A DNA stretch of 64,000 nt from Arenimonas sp. SCN 70-307 (GTDB lineage: Bacteria; Pseudomonadota; Gammaproteobacteria; Xanthomonadales; Xanthomonadaceae). Positions within the stretch are counted from its first letter, which is position 1. Each line of letters begins with the position of its first letter. Shown here piece after piece: positions 28,877 through 39,269 of this stretch. The translations under genes were made by a program, and so were the position numbers. The notes under the pieces were generated by a model. It had not been told where the DNA came from, searched no databases, and worked only from the letters and a program-made list of their open reading frames with translations. The stretch covers positions 1-64,000 of the forward strand of contig NZ_MEDO01000019.1 of assembly GCF_001724815.1 (NCBI RefSeq), read 5' to 3'.

Positions 28877-29620
28877 GTGGACGCGACGCTGCTCGCCTGG
28901 CTGCTGCTCGCGGTCGCCGTCGTGGCGCTGCTGTATTCGAGCGTCGGCCACGCCGGGGCGTCGGGCTATATCGCGGTGATGACGCTGGCGGGGCTGGCGC
29001 CGGCCGAGATCCGGCCGCTGGCGCTGGCGCTGAACGTGGTCGTGGCCAGCATCGCCACCTGGCAGTTCTGGCGCGCCGGTCATTTCTCCTGGCGCCTGTT
29101 CTGGCCCTTCGCGCTGGCGGCGATGCCGATGGCGGCCCTCGGTGGCTCGCTGGACGTGCCGCTGCGACTGTTCCAGGTGCTGGTCGGCATCGTGCTGCTG
29201 CTCTCGGCGCTGCAGCTGCTGCTGCGCAAGCCGGCCGAACGGGCGCCGCGCCCGCCGTCCACCTCGCTGGCGCTGGTCGTGGGCGCGCTGCTCGGCCTGC
29301 TCGCGGGCCTGACGGGCACCGGCGGCGGCATCTTCCTCACGCCGCTGCTGGTGCTCTCGGGCTGGGCGCGGGCACCGTCGGCGGCGGCGGTGTCGGCACC
29401 CTTCATCCTGCTCAATTCGAGCGCCGGCCTGCTGGGACTGGCCTGGAGCGGCGGCGGGCTGGCGGTGCTTCCCGTGGAGTTTCCGGCGTTCGTGGTGGCC
29501 GTTGTCGGTGGTGGCCTGCTGGGATCGTGGCTGGGCAGCCGCCGGTTGCCGGGCCTGGTGATCCGGCGACTGCTGGCCGCGGTGCTGGTGGTGGCGGGCC
29601 TGAAGCTGCTGCTGACCTGA
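28877..29620 (+). CDS. TauE/SafE-family anion exporter
   Basis: An integral membrane protein of 247 residues with about eight hydrophobic segments in two related halves. The first half has SVGHAGASGYIAVMTLAGL and the second GLTGTGGGIFLTPLLVL, the twin glycine-rich motifs of the TauE/SafE (DUF81) family of sulfite or organosulfonate exporters. The substrate is not deducible here. It starts at GTG 28877, 6 bases after GGAGG and 16 bases after the tRNA-Ser gene. It ends two bases before the convergent protease gene. Confidence 0.88.
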   Translation: MDATLLAWLLLAVAVVALLYSSVGHAGASGYIAVMTLAGLAPAEIRPLALALNVVVASIATWQFWRAGHFSWRLFWPFALAAMPMAALGGSLDVPLRLFQVLVGIVLLLSALQLLLRKPAERAPRPPSTSLALVVGALLGLLAGLTGTGGGIFLTPLLVLSGWARAPSAAAVSAPFILLNSSAGLLGLAWSGGGLAVLPVEFPAFVVAVVGGGLLGSWLGSRRLPGLVIRRLLAAVLVVAGLKLLLT

Positions 29621-29622
29621 AC

Positions 29623-30594
29623 TCAGAGCAGGCCGGCATCGCGCAGCGCCAGCGCCGCGCCGTTGTATCCACCGTGCGCGATGATGCAGGCGAGCACCGA
29701 GCGGGTGCGCAGGAACAATGCCGCCAGCAGCGCGCCCAGGCCCAGTGCGGCCAGCGCCCCCGCCGCGCCGCCCGGCAGGTGCACCGCGGCGTAGGCGAGG
29801 GCGGACAACCCGGCCGCCGGCACGGCGCCGATGGCGCGGCGGGCGATGGGCACCAGCCAGCCGCGGAAAGCGACTTCCTCGAGGAAAGGCGCGTACACCG
29901 CGGCGACCAGCAGCATGCCGATCGAGAACGAGGGCAGGCGCAGCGCGTGCGCCGGCTCGCCGACGAGCAGTGGCCACAGCGCCTCGAGCACGCCCACCCA
30001 TGCCAGGCCCAGCACGGCGACCGCCAGCGCCAGCGCCAGGGTGGACGGCGCCGGGCGGTCGCTGCCCGCCAGGCGCGGCAGGCCGTGCTGCGCGCCGCAC
30101 GACCACCACGCCACCAGCACCGTGCCGCTGGGCAGCAACAGCATCAGCAGCACCATCGCCAGCGAGTCGCTCCATTCGCCCGGCACCAGCGGGTTGGGCA
30201 GGTCGTTGAAGACGAAGGCGTGGGCGCGGCAGGGCGTGGCGCCCGACTCGCGCACCAGGCCGTCGAGCGTGGTCTTGGCCACCAGCAACTCGTAGTCGTG
30301 CAGGCGCGAGAAGCTGGCCGAAACCATGTCGGGCGGGCAGCTGCGCGGGCGATGGCGCTCGAAGGCACCGGCCTCGACGCGGCCGTGGCGGAACACCGGG
30401 TGGCCGGTGACGTACTGCTCCAGCGCTTGCAGCTGCTGCGGCGTGCCCTGCACCCAGACCAGGCTCCGGTCGTGGTTTCCCATCGTGGTGAGCGCGAACA
30501 GGCAGGCGGCGGTGACCACGAGCATCAGCGCCGGAAGCGCCAGCGACAGCAGGAGCAGGCCGAGGCGCTGGAACGGTCCGGGGCGGGGCGTCAT
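29623..30594 (-). CDS. CPBP-family intramembrane glutamic endopeptidase
   Basis: A multi-pass membrane protein of 323 residues, with the CAAX-protease/bacteriocin-processing (CPBP, formerly Abi) domain in the last 120. Motif 1 is APFLEEVAFRGWLVP with the EExxxR signature. Motif 2 is the His in YAAVHLPGG, and motif 3 lies in CIIAHGGYNG. Between the first membrane span (residues 8-35) and the next (about 135) lies a predicted periplasmic domain with two cysteines. I chose ATG 30594 (MTPRPGPFQRLG), preceded by GGAG at five bases; the upstream extension is unstructured. No substrate can be named. Confidence 0.85.
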   Translation of the reverse strand: MTPRPGPFQRLGLLLLSLALPALMLVVTAACLFALTTMGNHDRSLVWVQGTPQQLQALEQYVTGHPVFRHGRVEAGAFERHRPRSCPPDMVSASFSRLHDYELLVAKTTLDGLVRESGATPCRAHAFVFNDLPNPLVPGEWSDSLAMVLLMLLLPSGTVLVAWWSCGAQHGLPRLAGSDRPAPSTLALALAVAVLGLAWVGVLEALWPLLVGEPAHALRLPSFSIGMLLVAAVYAPFLEEVAFRGWLVPIARRAIGAVPAAGLSALAYAAVHLPGGAAGALAALGLGALLAALFLRTRSVLACIIAHGGYNGAALALRDAGLL

Positions 30595-30857
30595 GCCGGC
30601 TCCGAAGGTGGCGGGATGGTCGAGCATGGCGTGGCCGGCGCGTCGGGGGCGTCGGCGCTTGGCGGCGGGCTGGGTAGGAATTCTCGGCTGCCGCGCCTGC
30701 CGATTCACGACGGCCCGCGAGTTTGTCCGCTCCGGATAACCGGGTTGCCGATGCTTGCGTGGCGTAGGAAATCGCTTAACGGCATAAGGGAGTCTTGCCA
30801 TTGCCGTGGCCGGGTGCCTGGCCTAGCGTGGTTCACGAGTCCGGGGAGGGACCGCAA

Positions 30858-31508
30858 GTGATCCGAGTCTTCATCATCGACGACCACGCGCTGGTGCGCA
30901 CCGGCTACCGGCTCATCCTCGAGCAGGGCGGCGAGGTCGAGATCGTCGGCGAGGCCGCCACCGGCGAGGAAGCGCTGGCGCGCATCCGCAAGCTGCGGCC
31001 CGACGTGGTGCTGTGCGACCTGCACCTTCCGGGCATCAGCGGGCTGGATGTCACCGAGCGCCTGGTGCGCTCCGACCTCGGCGTGCGCGTGGTCATCGTT
31101 TCGATCCAGGAAGACGGGCCGATGCCGCGGCGACTCATCGAGGCGGGTGCGTCGGGCTACCTGGGCAAGGGTTGCGACCCGCAGGAGCTGCTGCGGGCGG
31201 TGCGCGACGTGTTCCGCGGCCGCCGCTACCTCGCCACCGACGTGGCCCAGCGCATGGCCTTCGACGGCTTCGGCGGCCAGGCTTCGCCCTTCGACCAGCT
31301 CTCGCCGCGCGAGTTGCAGGTGGCGCGCCTGCTGTGCCAGGGCCTGCGCATGGAGGAAATCGGCCGTCGCCTCAGCCTCAGCGGCAAGACGGTGGCCACC
31401 CACAAATACCGCCTGTACGAAAAGCTCGGCATCCGCGACGCCATCGCGCTGGCGCGCCTGGCCGGCCAGCACGGCGTCTGCGATCCGGCGTCGGCGCTGA
31501 CGGTCTAG
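30858..31508 (+). CDS. GacA/UvrY-like response regulator
   Basis: A NarL/FixJ-type two-component regulator of 216 residues. The receiver domain has D-D in VFIIDDHALVRTGYRLIL and the phosphoacceptor Asp in VVLCDLHLPGISGLDV. The LuxR helix-turn-helix is at the C-terminus (LSPRELQVARLLCQGLRMEEIGRRLSLSGKTVATHKYRLYEKLGI). Overall likeness is to GacA/UvrY, which control small RNAs of the Csr/Rsm system. Residues SIQEDGPMPRRL and GKGCDPQELLRAV agree. No histidine kinase is adjacent. It starts at GTG 30858, seven bases after GGGGAGGG, and converges on rne. Confidence 0.85.
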   Translation: MIRVFIIDDHALVRTGYRLILEQGGEVEIVGEAATGEEALARIRKLRPDVVLCDLHLPGISGLDVTERLVRSDLGVRVVIVSIQEDGPMPRRLIEAGASGYLGKGCDPQELLRAVRDVFRGRRYLATDVAQRMAFDGFGGQASPFDQLSPRELQVARLLCQGLRMEEIGRRLSLSGKTVATHKYRLYEKLGIRDAIALARLAGQHGVCDPASALTV

Positions 31509-31531
31509 TCGGGGCCAGGCATCCGGAAAGA

Positions 31532-31557
31532 ACAAAGGCGCCTTGCGGCGCCTTTGT
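31532..31557. terminator. Two-way intrinsic terminator between the GacA-like gene and rne
   Basis: An 11-bp perfect stem (ACAAAGGCGCC / GGCGCCTTTGT, loop TTGC) lies in the 69-base convergent gap. T-rich sequence follows on both strands (TTTGTCTT on plus, TTTGTTCTTT on minus). Confidence 0.85.
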
Positions 31558-31577
31558 CTTGGAACGGAGTGGGGAGC

Positions 31578-34511
31578 TCAGCCGTTCTTTTCGGGCGCGT
31601 TCGCGTCCGGCTGGCCGGGTTCGGCCAGCGTCCAGTCCGGCGCGGCCGGCAGCTCGGGCGCCGGCTCGGCCTGGGGCGCCACCGGGGCCGCGGCCAGCGG
31701 CTCGGCCTCGAGCGGGATCAGGCTCGGCTGCATCGGCGCGGGCGGCGTCAGGCTGAAGCCGTTGGCCGGGGCCTGCGTGGCCGCCGGCACCACCACGGGG
31801 GCCGGGGCTTCGACGGTTTCCAGCGCAGCCGGCGCTTCCACCACCGGCTCGACGTCAGCGGTCTCGGCAGCAGCAAGCTCAACCACCACCGGCTCGTTCG
31901 CCGGCGCCAGCGGTGCGGGCGCGGCTTCCACCGACTCCATCGCATCGGCCGGCGGTACGTCGACCGAAACAACGGCCGCGACAACCGCCGGCGCCGCGGC
32001 AGCGACCACCGGAGCCGCCGCCGTCACGACCGGCGCGGCCACCGGGGCCGGACCGAGGTCATCGAAGTCAGACTCGGAGGCGCTCACCGGCGCAGCGGCG
32101 ACGGCCCGCGGCGCGGCCTCGCCTTCGGCCGAGCCTTCGCCATCCTCGTCGCCGGCATCGCCGGAATCGTCCAGCCCGTCCTCGCCATGGGCCTGGCCTT
32201 CGCCCGGCGTGCCATCGCCACGACGGCGACGACGGCCACCGCGACGACCGCGACGACGACGGCCGGTGCCCTCGGCCGCGGCGCCCTCGGCGCCCGGCAC
32301 GGCCACGCCCTCGACCACCTCGGCGGCGGACACGGCGCTGTCGACGTCGTCCAGGGTTTCGGCCGCGGCGCCTTCGGCCAGCGCAACACCGGCCACGCCG
32401 CCGGCGGCTTCGGCCGCCTGGCGGGCGGCGCGCGCCTCGCGGCGCTCCTGCTCACGCCGGATGTTCTCCTGGCGCTGCTGCTCGCGGCGCTCGGCGTCCT
32501 TCTTCTGGTTCTCTTCGCGGCGCTGCTGCGCCTCGAGGCGCTTGGCCTCCTCGAGCTTCTTCTGCTCCTCGCTGCGCTCGGGCTTGGGCGGCTTGCCCTT
32601 GCCCTGGCCCTGCGGCTGGGCCTGGCCCTGCGCCTGCTGCGGCTTGCCGCCGCGGTCGCGCTCGATGCGCTCGCGGCGGTTGCCGCGCTCGCCACGCTCG
32701 CGGCGACCACCGCGCTCGTTGCGCTCGGCGCGCTCGTCGCGGCCGTTGCGCTCGCCGCGGCGCGGCTGCGCCGCCTCGGCGGCCGGCGCGTCGTCGCCGG
32801 TGAAGACGGCCATCAGGCGGGCGAAGAAGCCGCGCTTGGGCGCCGGGGCCTGCACGAACACCGGGGCCGGGGCGGCCTGCGGGGCGGGCGCCTCTTCGCG
32901 CACCGGCGCCGGGTTCGGCGGGCGCACGGCGGTGACGGCCGGCAGGTCGGGCACGTTGATGTGGGCCTTGGTCAGCGAATGCACGGCCAGCTTGCGCGGG
33001 GTGGTGCGGTGGTAGCTGGGCTTGCCCGACTCCTCGCCCAGCTCGTTCTCGCGCAGGCGGCTGATGTTGAAGTGCGGCGTCTCGAGCTGGTCGTCGGCGA
33101 CGATGACCACCGGCGCCTCGTGGCGCTGCTCGATCTCGATCAGGGCGCGGCGCTTCTCGTTGAGCAGGTAGTTGGCGATTTCCGGCGGGGCCTGCACCAG
33201 CACCTGCCCGGTGTTCTCCTTCATCGCGTGCTCCTCGAGCAGGCGCAGGATCGACAGCGACAGCGACTCGACGCTGCGCATGCGGCCGTGGCCTTCGCAG
33301 CGCGGGCAGACGATCTGGCTCGATTCGCCCAGCGACGGACGCAGGCGCTGGCGGCTCATCTCGAGCAGGCCGAAGCGCGAGATGCGGCCGATCTGCACGC
33401 GGGCGCGGTCCTGCTTGAGCGCCTGCTGCAGGCGCTCCTCGACCTGGCGCTGGTGCTTGCCCGAGCTCATGTCGATGAAGTCGATCACCACCAGGCCGCC
33501 CAGGTCGCGCAGGCGCATCTGGCGGGCCACCTCGTCGGCGGCCTCGAGGTTGGTGTTGAACGCCGTCTCCTCGATGTCGCCGCCCTTGGTGGCGCGCGCC
33601 GAGTTGACGTCGATGGCGGTCAGCGCCTCGGTCTGGTCGACCACGATCGAGCCACCCGAGGGCAGGCGGACCTGGCGCTCGTAGGCGTTCTCGATCTGCG
33701 ATTCGATCTGGTAGCGGTTGAACAGCGGCGTCGGGTCTTCGTAGAACTTGAGCTTGCGCAGGTTCTGCGGCATCACCGACTGCATGAAGTCGCGCGCTTC
33801 GTCGTAGAGCTCCCTGGTGTCGACCAGGATCTCGCCCACGTCGGCGCGCAGGTAGTCGCGCAGGGCGCGGATGATCAGGCGCGATTCCTGGTAGATCAGG
33901 AAGGGCGCCGGCTTGCTCAGGGCGGCATCGGTGATCGACTTCCAGACCTGCAGCAGGTAGTCCAGGTCCCACTGCAGCTCGTCGGCGGCGCGGCCGACGC
34001 CGGCGGTGCGGATGATCACGCCCATCTCCTCGGGGATGGTCAGCGCGTCCATCGCCTCCTTGAGGGCGGCGCGGTCGTCGCCCTCGACCCGGCGCGAGAC
34101 GCCGCCGGCGGTGGGCGAGTTGGGCATCAGCACCATGTAGCGGCCGGCCAGCGAGATGAAGGTGGTCAGGGCGGCGCCCTTGTTGCCGCGCTCCTCCTTG
34201 TCCACCTGCACGACCACTTCCTGGCCTTCGCGCAGGAACTCCTTCAGGCCGGCCTTGTTCGGGTCGACGCCGGGCACGAAGTAGTCGCGGGAGATTTCCT
34301 TCAGCGGCAGGAAGCCGTGGCGCTCGCCGCCGTATTCAACGAAGGCCGCCTCGAGGGACGGCTCGAGCCGGACGATGCGGCCCTTGTAGATGTTGGACTT
34401 CTTCTGCTCTTTCGAGGGCTGCTCGATGTCGATGTCGTACAGGTTCTGGCCATCGACGATCGCCACGCGCAGTTCTTCGGCCTGCGTGGCATTGATCAGC
34501 ATACGCTTCAT
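31578..34511 (-). CDS. rne: Ribonuclease E
   Basis: An essential single-strand endoribonuclease for mRNA decay and rRNA/tRNA maturation, and the scaffold of the degradosome. Of 977 residues, the first half is catalytic: S1 domain ([34 protein letters not shown]), 5' sensor, and the DNase I-like core with metal Asp in [10 protein letters not shown] and VVIDFIDM. The Zn-link cysteines are in [11 protein letters not shown] near 404. The second half is of low complexity, with an Arg/Glu-rich region (about 540-700) and a Pro/Ala/Val-rich tail (780-977). It starts at ATG 34511 after GAGG. A long leader precedes it, where E. coli rne is feedback-controlled. Confidence 0.96.
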   Translation of the reverse strand: MKRMLINATQAEELRVAIVDGQNLYDIDIEQPSKEQKKSNIYKGRIVRLEPSLEAAFVEYGGERHGFLPLKEISRDYFVPGVDPNKAGLKEFLREGQEVVVQVDKEERGNKGAALTTFISLAGRYMVLMPNSPTAGGVSRRVEGDDRAALKEAMDALTIPEEMGVIIRTAGVGRAADELQWDLDYLLQVWKSITDAALSKPAPFLIYQESRLIIRALRDYLRADVGEILVDTRELYDEARDFMQSVMPQNLRKLKFYEDPTPLFNRYQIESQIENAYERQVRLPSGGSIVVDQTEALTAIDVNSARATKGGDIEETAFNTNLEAADEVARQMRLRDLGGLVVIDFIDMSSGKHQRQVEERLQQALKQDRARVQIGRISRFGLLEMSRQRLRPSLGESSQIVCPRCEGHGRMRSVESLSLSILRLLEEHAMKENTGQVLVQAPPEIANYLLNEKRRALIEIEQRHEAPVVIVADDQLETPHFNISRLRENELGEESGKPSYHRTTPRKLAVHSLTKAHINVPDLPAVTAVRPPNPAPVREEAPAPQAAPAPVFVQAPAPKRGFFARLMAVFTGDDAPAAEAAQPRRGERNGRDERAERNERGGRRERGERGNRRERIERDRGGKPQQAQGQAQPQGQGKGKPPKPERSEEQKKLEEAKRLEAQQRREENQKKDAERREQQRQENIRREQERREARAARQAAEAAGGVAGVALAEGAAAETLDDVDSAVSAAEVVEGVAVPGAEGAAAEGTGRRRRGRRGGRRRRRGDGTPGEGQAHGEDGLDDSGDAGDEDGEGSAEGEAAPRAVAAAPVSASESDFDDLGPAPVAAPVVTAAAPVVAAAAPAVVAAVVSVDVPPADAMESVEAAPAPLAPANEPVVVELAAAETADVEPVVEAPAALETVEAPAPVVVPAATQAPANGFSLTPPAPMQPSLIPLEAEPLAAAPVAPQAEPAPELPAAPDWTLAEPGQPDANAPEKNG

Positions 34512-34876
34512 GGTGGATTCCTCACGCGCTCTACCGCGAGGAACGCCGGGGTCCGCGCCCGATGTTTCGGGCCCGGGGCGCGTTGCGCACCCGGGCCTGG
34601 CAGGAACTTCCAGCGCTACAAACCTTGGGCGAACCCACGGGAGCGCTTGTCTTGTTTTGTTCGGTCGTTGGGCCCGGACCCCGCCTGGCGGCGTCCGGTG
34701 TTCGCAGGCCCGCAGGCCGGCGGCAATATCCGTCCGCCTTCGGCACCGGCTAACATGGTCACCCCCGTGGGGTGTGGTAGCGGTTCCTCGGGATTCGGCG
34801 GGGTCGGCTTTCGGCCGGGGAGCCCCTTCGAAATCAGGACGTTATCTCGCGAAGCGATTGTATAGGGGCAACCCCC
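34512..34876 (-). promoter_or_regulatory. Intergenic region with the probable rne leader (divergent from rluC)
   Basis: This 365-base gap between divergent rne and rluC holds no convincing gene. Read on the rne strand, I see a small hairpin just before the rne ribosome site (CCTCGCG ... CGCGTGAGG, within 34524-34545). A larger one is formed by 34570-34577 and 34590-34597, with a GC-rich internal part. A short TGGG-CGAA-CCCA stem lies near 34626. RNase E commonly controls its own mRNA through such a leader, so this is a candidate autoregulatory UTR. On the rluC side a TATAGG box stands ten bases before the rluC start. Confidence 0.4.
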
Positions 34877-35836
34877 ATGGCGGCAAACGATGTCTCGACC
34901 GGCGTGAGACTGGTCCGGGTCCCGGCGGACCGGGACGGCCAGCGGCTGGACAATTTCCTGCTGCTGCAGCTAAAGGGCGCCCCGCGCAGCCTGGTCTACA
35001 AGCTGGTGCGCAGCGGGCAGGTGCGCATCAACGGCAAGCGGGCCAAGGCCGACAGCCGCCTGGCCGGGGGCGACGAGGTGCGCATCCCGCCGGTCCGGCT
35101 CGAGGCCCCGGGCGAGGCCCGGACCCCGCCCAAGGGCATGCTCGAGCGCCTGGCGGCCAGCATCGTGTTCGAGGACAAGGCCATCCTGGCCCTCAACAAG
35201 CCCAGCGGCATCGCCACCCACGGCGGCAGCGGCATCAGCTTCGGCGTCATCGAGGCGCTGCGGGCGCTGCGCCCGGACGAGCCGCTGGAACTGGTGCACC
35301 GCCTGGACCGGGACACCTCGGGCGTGCTGGTGCTGGCCAAGAAGCGCTCGGCCCTGCTCGAGCTGCAGGCCCTGATGCGCGCCGGCGAGGACGACGAGGG
35401 CCCGGCCAAGCGCTACCTGGCGCTGCTGGTGGGGCGGGTGCCCAACGGCACGCTGACGGTGGACGCGCCGCTGCAGAAGTCGGTGCTGCAGGGCGGCGAG
35501 CGCATGGTGCGGGTCGATCCCTCCGGCAAGCCCTCGACCAGCCACTTCAAGGTGCTCGAGCGCCGCGGCGGCCACAGTTTCTGCGAGGTGCGCATCGAAA
35601 CCGGCCGCACCCACCAGATCCGCGTGCACGCGGCGCACCTGGGCCACCCGGTGGCCGGCGACGAGAAATACGGCGACCGCGAGGCCAACAAGCGCCTGGC
35701 CGAGCAGGCCGGCCTGCGCCGGCTGTTCCTGCACGCGGCCTCGATCGAGTTCGCCCTCGAGGGTGGCGCCAAGCCCTACCTCATCAACGCGCCGCTGGCC
35801 GACGAACTCACCGCCGTGCTCGATCGCCTCGGCTGA
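34877..35836 (+). CDS. rluC: 23S rRNA pseudouridine synthase RluC
   Basis: Makes pseudouridines in 23S rRNA helices (955, 2504 and 2580 in E. coli numbering). The 319 residues match RluC. An S4 domain occupies about 17-75 (GQRLDNFLLLQLKGAPRSLVYKLVRSGQVRING). The catalytic domain has NKPSGIATHGG and the intact active-site motif HRLDRDTSGVLVLAKK, then IETGRTHQIRVHAAHLGHPVAGDEKYG. The rne-rluC divergent pair is conserved in gammaproteobacteria and is good support for the name. Confidence 0.95.
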   Translation: MAANDVSTGVRLVRVPADRDGQRLDNFLLLQLKGAPRSLVYKLVRSGQVRINGKRAKADSRLAGGDEVRIPPVRLEAPGEARTPPKGMLERLAASIVFEDKAILALNKPSGIATHGGSGISFGVIEALRALRPDEPLELVHRLDRDTSGVLVLAKKRSALLELQALMRAGEDDEGPAKRYLALLVGRVPNGTLTVDAPLQKSVLQGGERMVRVDPSGKPSTSHFKVLERRGGHSFCEVRIETGRTHQIRVHAAHLGHPVAGDEKYGDREANKRLAEQAGLRRLFLHAASIEFALEGGAKPYLINAPLADELTAVLDRLG

Positions 35837-35851
35837 GGTGAGGCAGGGCCT

Positions 35852-36202
35852 TCAGCGGGACTGCGCGGCGAGCCGCTCGGCTTTCGCGGCGCAGGTGAAG
35901 TCGTTTTCGCTCAGGCCGCCCACGTCGTGGGTGGAAAAGCGCACCACGGCGCGGTCGTAGTGCACGCCCAGGTCGGGGTGGTGGTCCTCGGCGTGGGCGA
36001 CGTAGGCCAGCGCGTTCACGAAGGCCATCGTGCGGTGGTAGTCCGGGAAGCGGAAGGTCTTGCTGATGGCCGCGCCGTCCTCGATGGCCGACCAGCCGGG
36101 CAGGGCGGCAAGGCGGGTGGCCACGGTGGCGGCGTCGAGCTGGTGCTGCGGGCCCTTGAGCGGCTGGCAGCGGCGGTCGGCGAGTTCATTGATCGTGGTC
36201 AT
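35852..36202 (-). CDS. phhB: Pterin-4a-carbinolamine dehydratase
   Basis: Recycles the oxidised pterin cofactor of aromatic amino acid hydroxylases. The 116 residues contain the family signature [51 protein letters not shown], with the paired histidines of the active site; the motif is split here by a few residues only. It is alone on the minus strand between rluC and nfuA. No phenylalanine hydroxylase is in the window. ATG 36202 has GGA upstream. A candidate -10 lies about 28 bases before it. Confidence 0.93.
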   Translation of the reverse strand: MTTINELADRRCQPLKGPQHQLDAATVATRLAALPGWSAIEDGAAISKTFRFPDYHRTMAFVNALAYVAHAEDHHPDLGVHYDRAVVRFSTHDVGGLSENDFTCAAKAERLAAQSR

Positions 36203-36229
36203 GACAGCGTTCCGGTCCGGGAGGGGCGA

Positions 36230-36252
36230 AGTATAGGTCGCGGCGGTAGAAT
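36230..36252. promoter_or_regulatory. Back-to-back candidate -10 boxes for phhB and nfuA
   Basis: On the minus strand TATACT (36235 to 36230) could serve phhB with a leader of about 20 bases. On the plus strand TAGAAT (36247-36252) lies seven bases before the chosen nfuA ATG, so nfuA may start at or very near its own initiation codon. Neither has an obvious -35. Inference from sequence only. Confidence 0.35.
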
Positions 36253-36259
36253 GCGCGCC

Positions 36260-36847
36260 ATGATCAACCTCACCGACGCTGCACAGGGTTACTTCCGCCG
36301 CCTGCTCGAATCGCAGGGTGGCGACGTGGTGGGCATCCGCCTCTCGGCCGTCGAGCCCGGCACGCCTCGCGCCGACGCGCGCCTGGAGTTCTGCGAGCCG
36401 GTCGACCTGCGCGGCGACGAGTGGGCCATCGAGTGCCAGGGTTTCGTGCTGTATGTCGACTCCGACAGCGTGCCCTGGCTGGATGCCGCCGAAATCGATT
36501 TCGCCGCCAATGCCACCGGCGGCCAGCTCAGCATCCGCGCCCCGCGCATCAAGGGCGAGGCGCCGGCGGGCAACGCCAGCCTGGTCGAGCGCGTGCGCTG
36601 GATGATCGAGTCGGAGATCAACCCGCAGCTGGCTTCGCACAAGGGACGCGTCGCGCTCGATTCGATCGACGCCGACGGTGTCGTGTACCTGCGTTTCGGC
36701 GGCGGCTGCCACGGTTGCGGCATGGCCGACGTCACGCTCAAGCAGGGCATCGAAAAGCAGATGGTGGCGCGTTTCCCCGAGGTGACCGCCGTGCGCGACG
36801 CCACCGACCACAGCACCGGCAGCGCGCCCTACATAGCCCGCGGCTGA
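36260..36847 (+). CDS. nfuA: Fe-S biogenesis protein NfuA
   Basis: A carrier that receives [4Fe-4S] clusters and passes them to apoproteins such as aconitase, especially under oxidative stress. The 195 residues have an N-terminal degenerate A-type domain ([33 protein letters not shown]) and a C-terminal Nfu domain with the cluster CxxC in [24 protein letters not shown] chose ATG 36260 because it aligns with the E. coli start (MIRISDAAQ). ATG 36251 is nine bases upstream and possible. Confidence 0.95.
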   Translation: MINLTDAAQGYFRRLLESQGGDVVGIRLSAVEPGTPRADARLEFCEPVDLRGDEWAIECQGFVLYVDSDSVPWLDAAEIDFAANATGGQLSIRAPRIKGEAPAGNASLVERVRWMIESEINPQLASHKGRVALDSIDADGVVYLRFGGGCHGCGMADVTLKQGIEKQMVARFPEVTAVRDATDHSTGSAPYIARG

Positions 36848-36934
36848 ATATCGCCGTCCGGCGGGTTCACGGCTTAACCGATTTTTTGCGTGGCTTGCCG
36901 GTAGTCTCTGCGGGCCCTCCCCAGACGCCGGCCC

Positions 36935-38308
<1,374 letters not shown>

Positions 38309-38328
38309 GGCCGCGCCGGGACGAAAAG

Positions 38329-38355
38329 AAAAGGCCCCGCGATGCGGGGCCTTTT
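38329..38355. terminator. Two-way intrinsic terminator
   Basis: A 12-bp stem (AAAAGGCCCCGC / GCGGGGCCTTTT, loop GAT) lies between the Pro-Glu repeat gene and the convergent cytochrome c gene. Runs of T follow on both strands. Confidence 0.9.
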
Positions 38356-38375
38356 ATTGATGCGTCGGGCGCGGA

Positions 38376-38729
38376 TCAGCGCTCGTCGATCTTGCTCAGG
38401 TCGCGCAGGTCGCCCTTCTGGGCGGCGTAGAACGCCGAGAGGTCGTCGATGTCGGCGTCGCTCAGCGGCGCGGCCATGCCGGCCATGATGGCGTTCTGGC
38501 GGTCGCCGGAACGATAGTCGCGCAGCGACTTGGCCAGGTACTCGGGGTACTGGCCGGCCAGCTTCGGGTAGCTCGGGTCGAGCGACTCGTTGCCGGTGGG
38601 GCCGTGGCAGGCGGCGCAGGACTTGGACTTCTCCTGGCCGGCGGCGACGTTGCCCTTGGGCGCGGCAGCGAAGGCCGGCGCGGCGAGGGCGAGCAGGGAA
38701 ACCAGGGCGATGCGGCGGACGTTGGTCAT
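38376..38729 (-). CDS. c-type cytochrome (class I, small)
   Basis: A periplasmic monohaem cytochrome of 117 residues. The Sec signal is MTNVRRIALVSLLALAAPAFA, the haem site SCAACHGPTGNES, and the axial Met is probably in AIMAGMAAPLSDADIDDLSAFYAAQ. It is of the cytochrome c553/c5 kind that often feeds terminal oxidases. It follows another small cytochrome gene by 11 bases on the same strand, so the two are an operon and perhaps partners in a relay. Confidence 0.92.
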   Translation of the reverse strand: MTNVRRIALVSLLALAAPAFAAAPKGNVAAGQEKSKSCAACHGPTGNESLDPSYPKLAGQYPEYLAKSLRDYRSGDRQNAIMAGMAAPLSDADIDDLSAFYAAQKGDLRDLSKIDER

Positions 38730-38740
38730 TTTCGCGGCCC

Positions 38741-39067
38741 TCACTTCGCCGGCTTGATGCTGGACAGGTAGGCGGCGATGTCGGCGATCTCCTGGTCGGA
38801 GAAGGACTCGGCCTGGGCCTGCATGGTCGGGTGCTTGCGCTCGCCCTTCTTGTAGGCGACCAGCGCGGCCACGAGGTAGGCCTCGTTCTGGCCGCCGACC
38901 TTGGGCACGCGGTAGGTCGGGTAGGCGTTCTTGTAGTCGGCGATGCCGTGGCAGCCGGTGCAGGTGTAGAACAGGGCCTTGCCGTTTTCCGGGTCGCCGC
39001 TGGCGGCGGCGGGCAGGGCGGCGAGGGCGAGCACGAGGCTGGCGGCGGGCAACAGGATTCGCTTCAT
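38741..39067 (-). CDS. c-type cytochrome (class I, small)
   Basis: A periplasmic monohaem cytochrome of 108 residues. The signal peptide is MKRILLPAASLVLALAALPAAAS, the haem site YTCTGCHGIADYKN, and the probable axial Met is in HPTMQAQAESFSDQEIADIAAYLSS. It is the first gene of a two-cytochrome unit. Upstream lies a 202-base gap to the divergent RND efflux operon, in which I see no further gene. Confidence 0.92.
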   Translation of the reverse strand: MKRILLPAASLVLALAALPAAASGDPENGKALFYTCTGCHGIADYKNAYPTYRVPKVGGQNEAYLVAALVAYKKGERKHPTMQAQAESFSDQEIADIAAYLSSIKPAK

Positions 39068-39269
39068 CAGGTGTCGTTCCGGCTCGAAAGGGTCGGGCGG
39101 CGTTAAACCGAAAGTATAGCCGCAGCATCGGACGCTAGACGAGGGGGTTGGTCCGGGGAGCGCCGGGGGGACGATCCGGCCGTCACATGGACTTCCGGCA
39201 TATGCGCACCGACCCGCCCGAGCTGTACTGTCCTATTCAACTAAAACACCCCCGCCAGAAGCCCTGCCC

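Noticed and set aside
29623-30594. Abortive-infection (Abi) phage-defence gene
   Set aside because: The old Abi name belongs to the CPBP protease family. No bacteriocin or toxin partner is present, so a defence role has no support.
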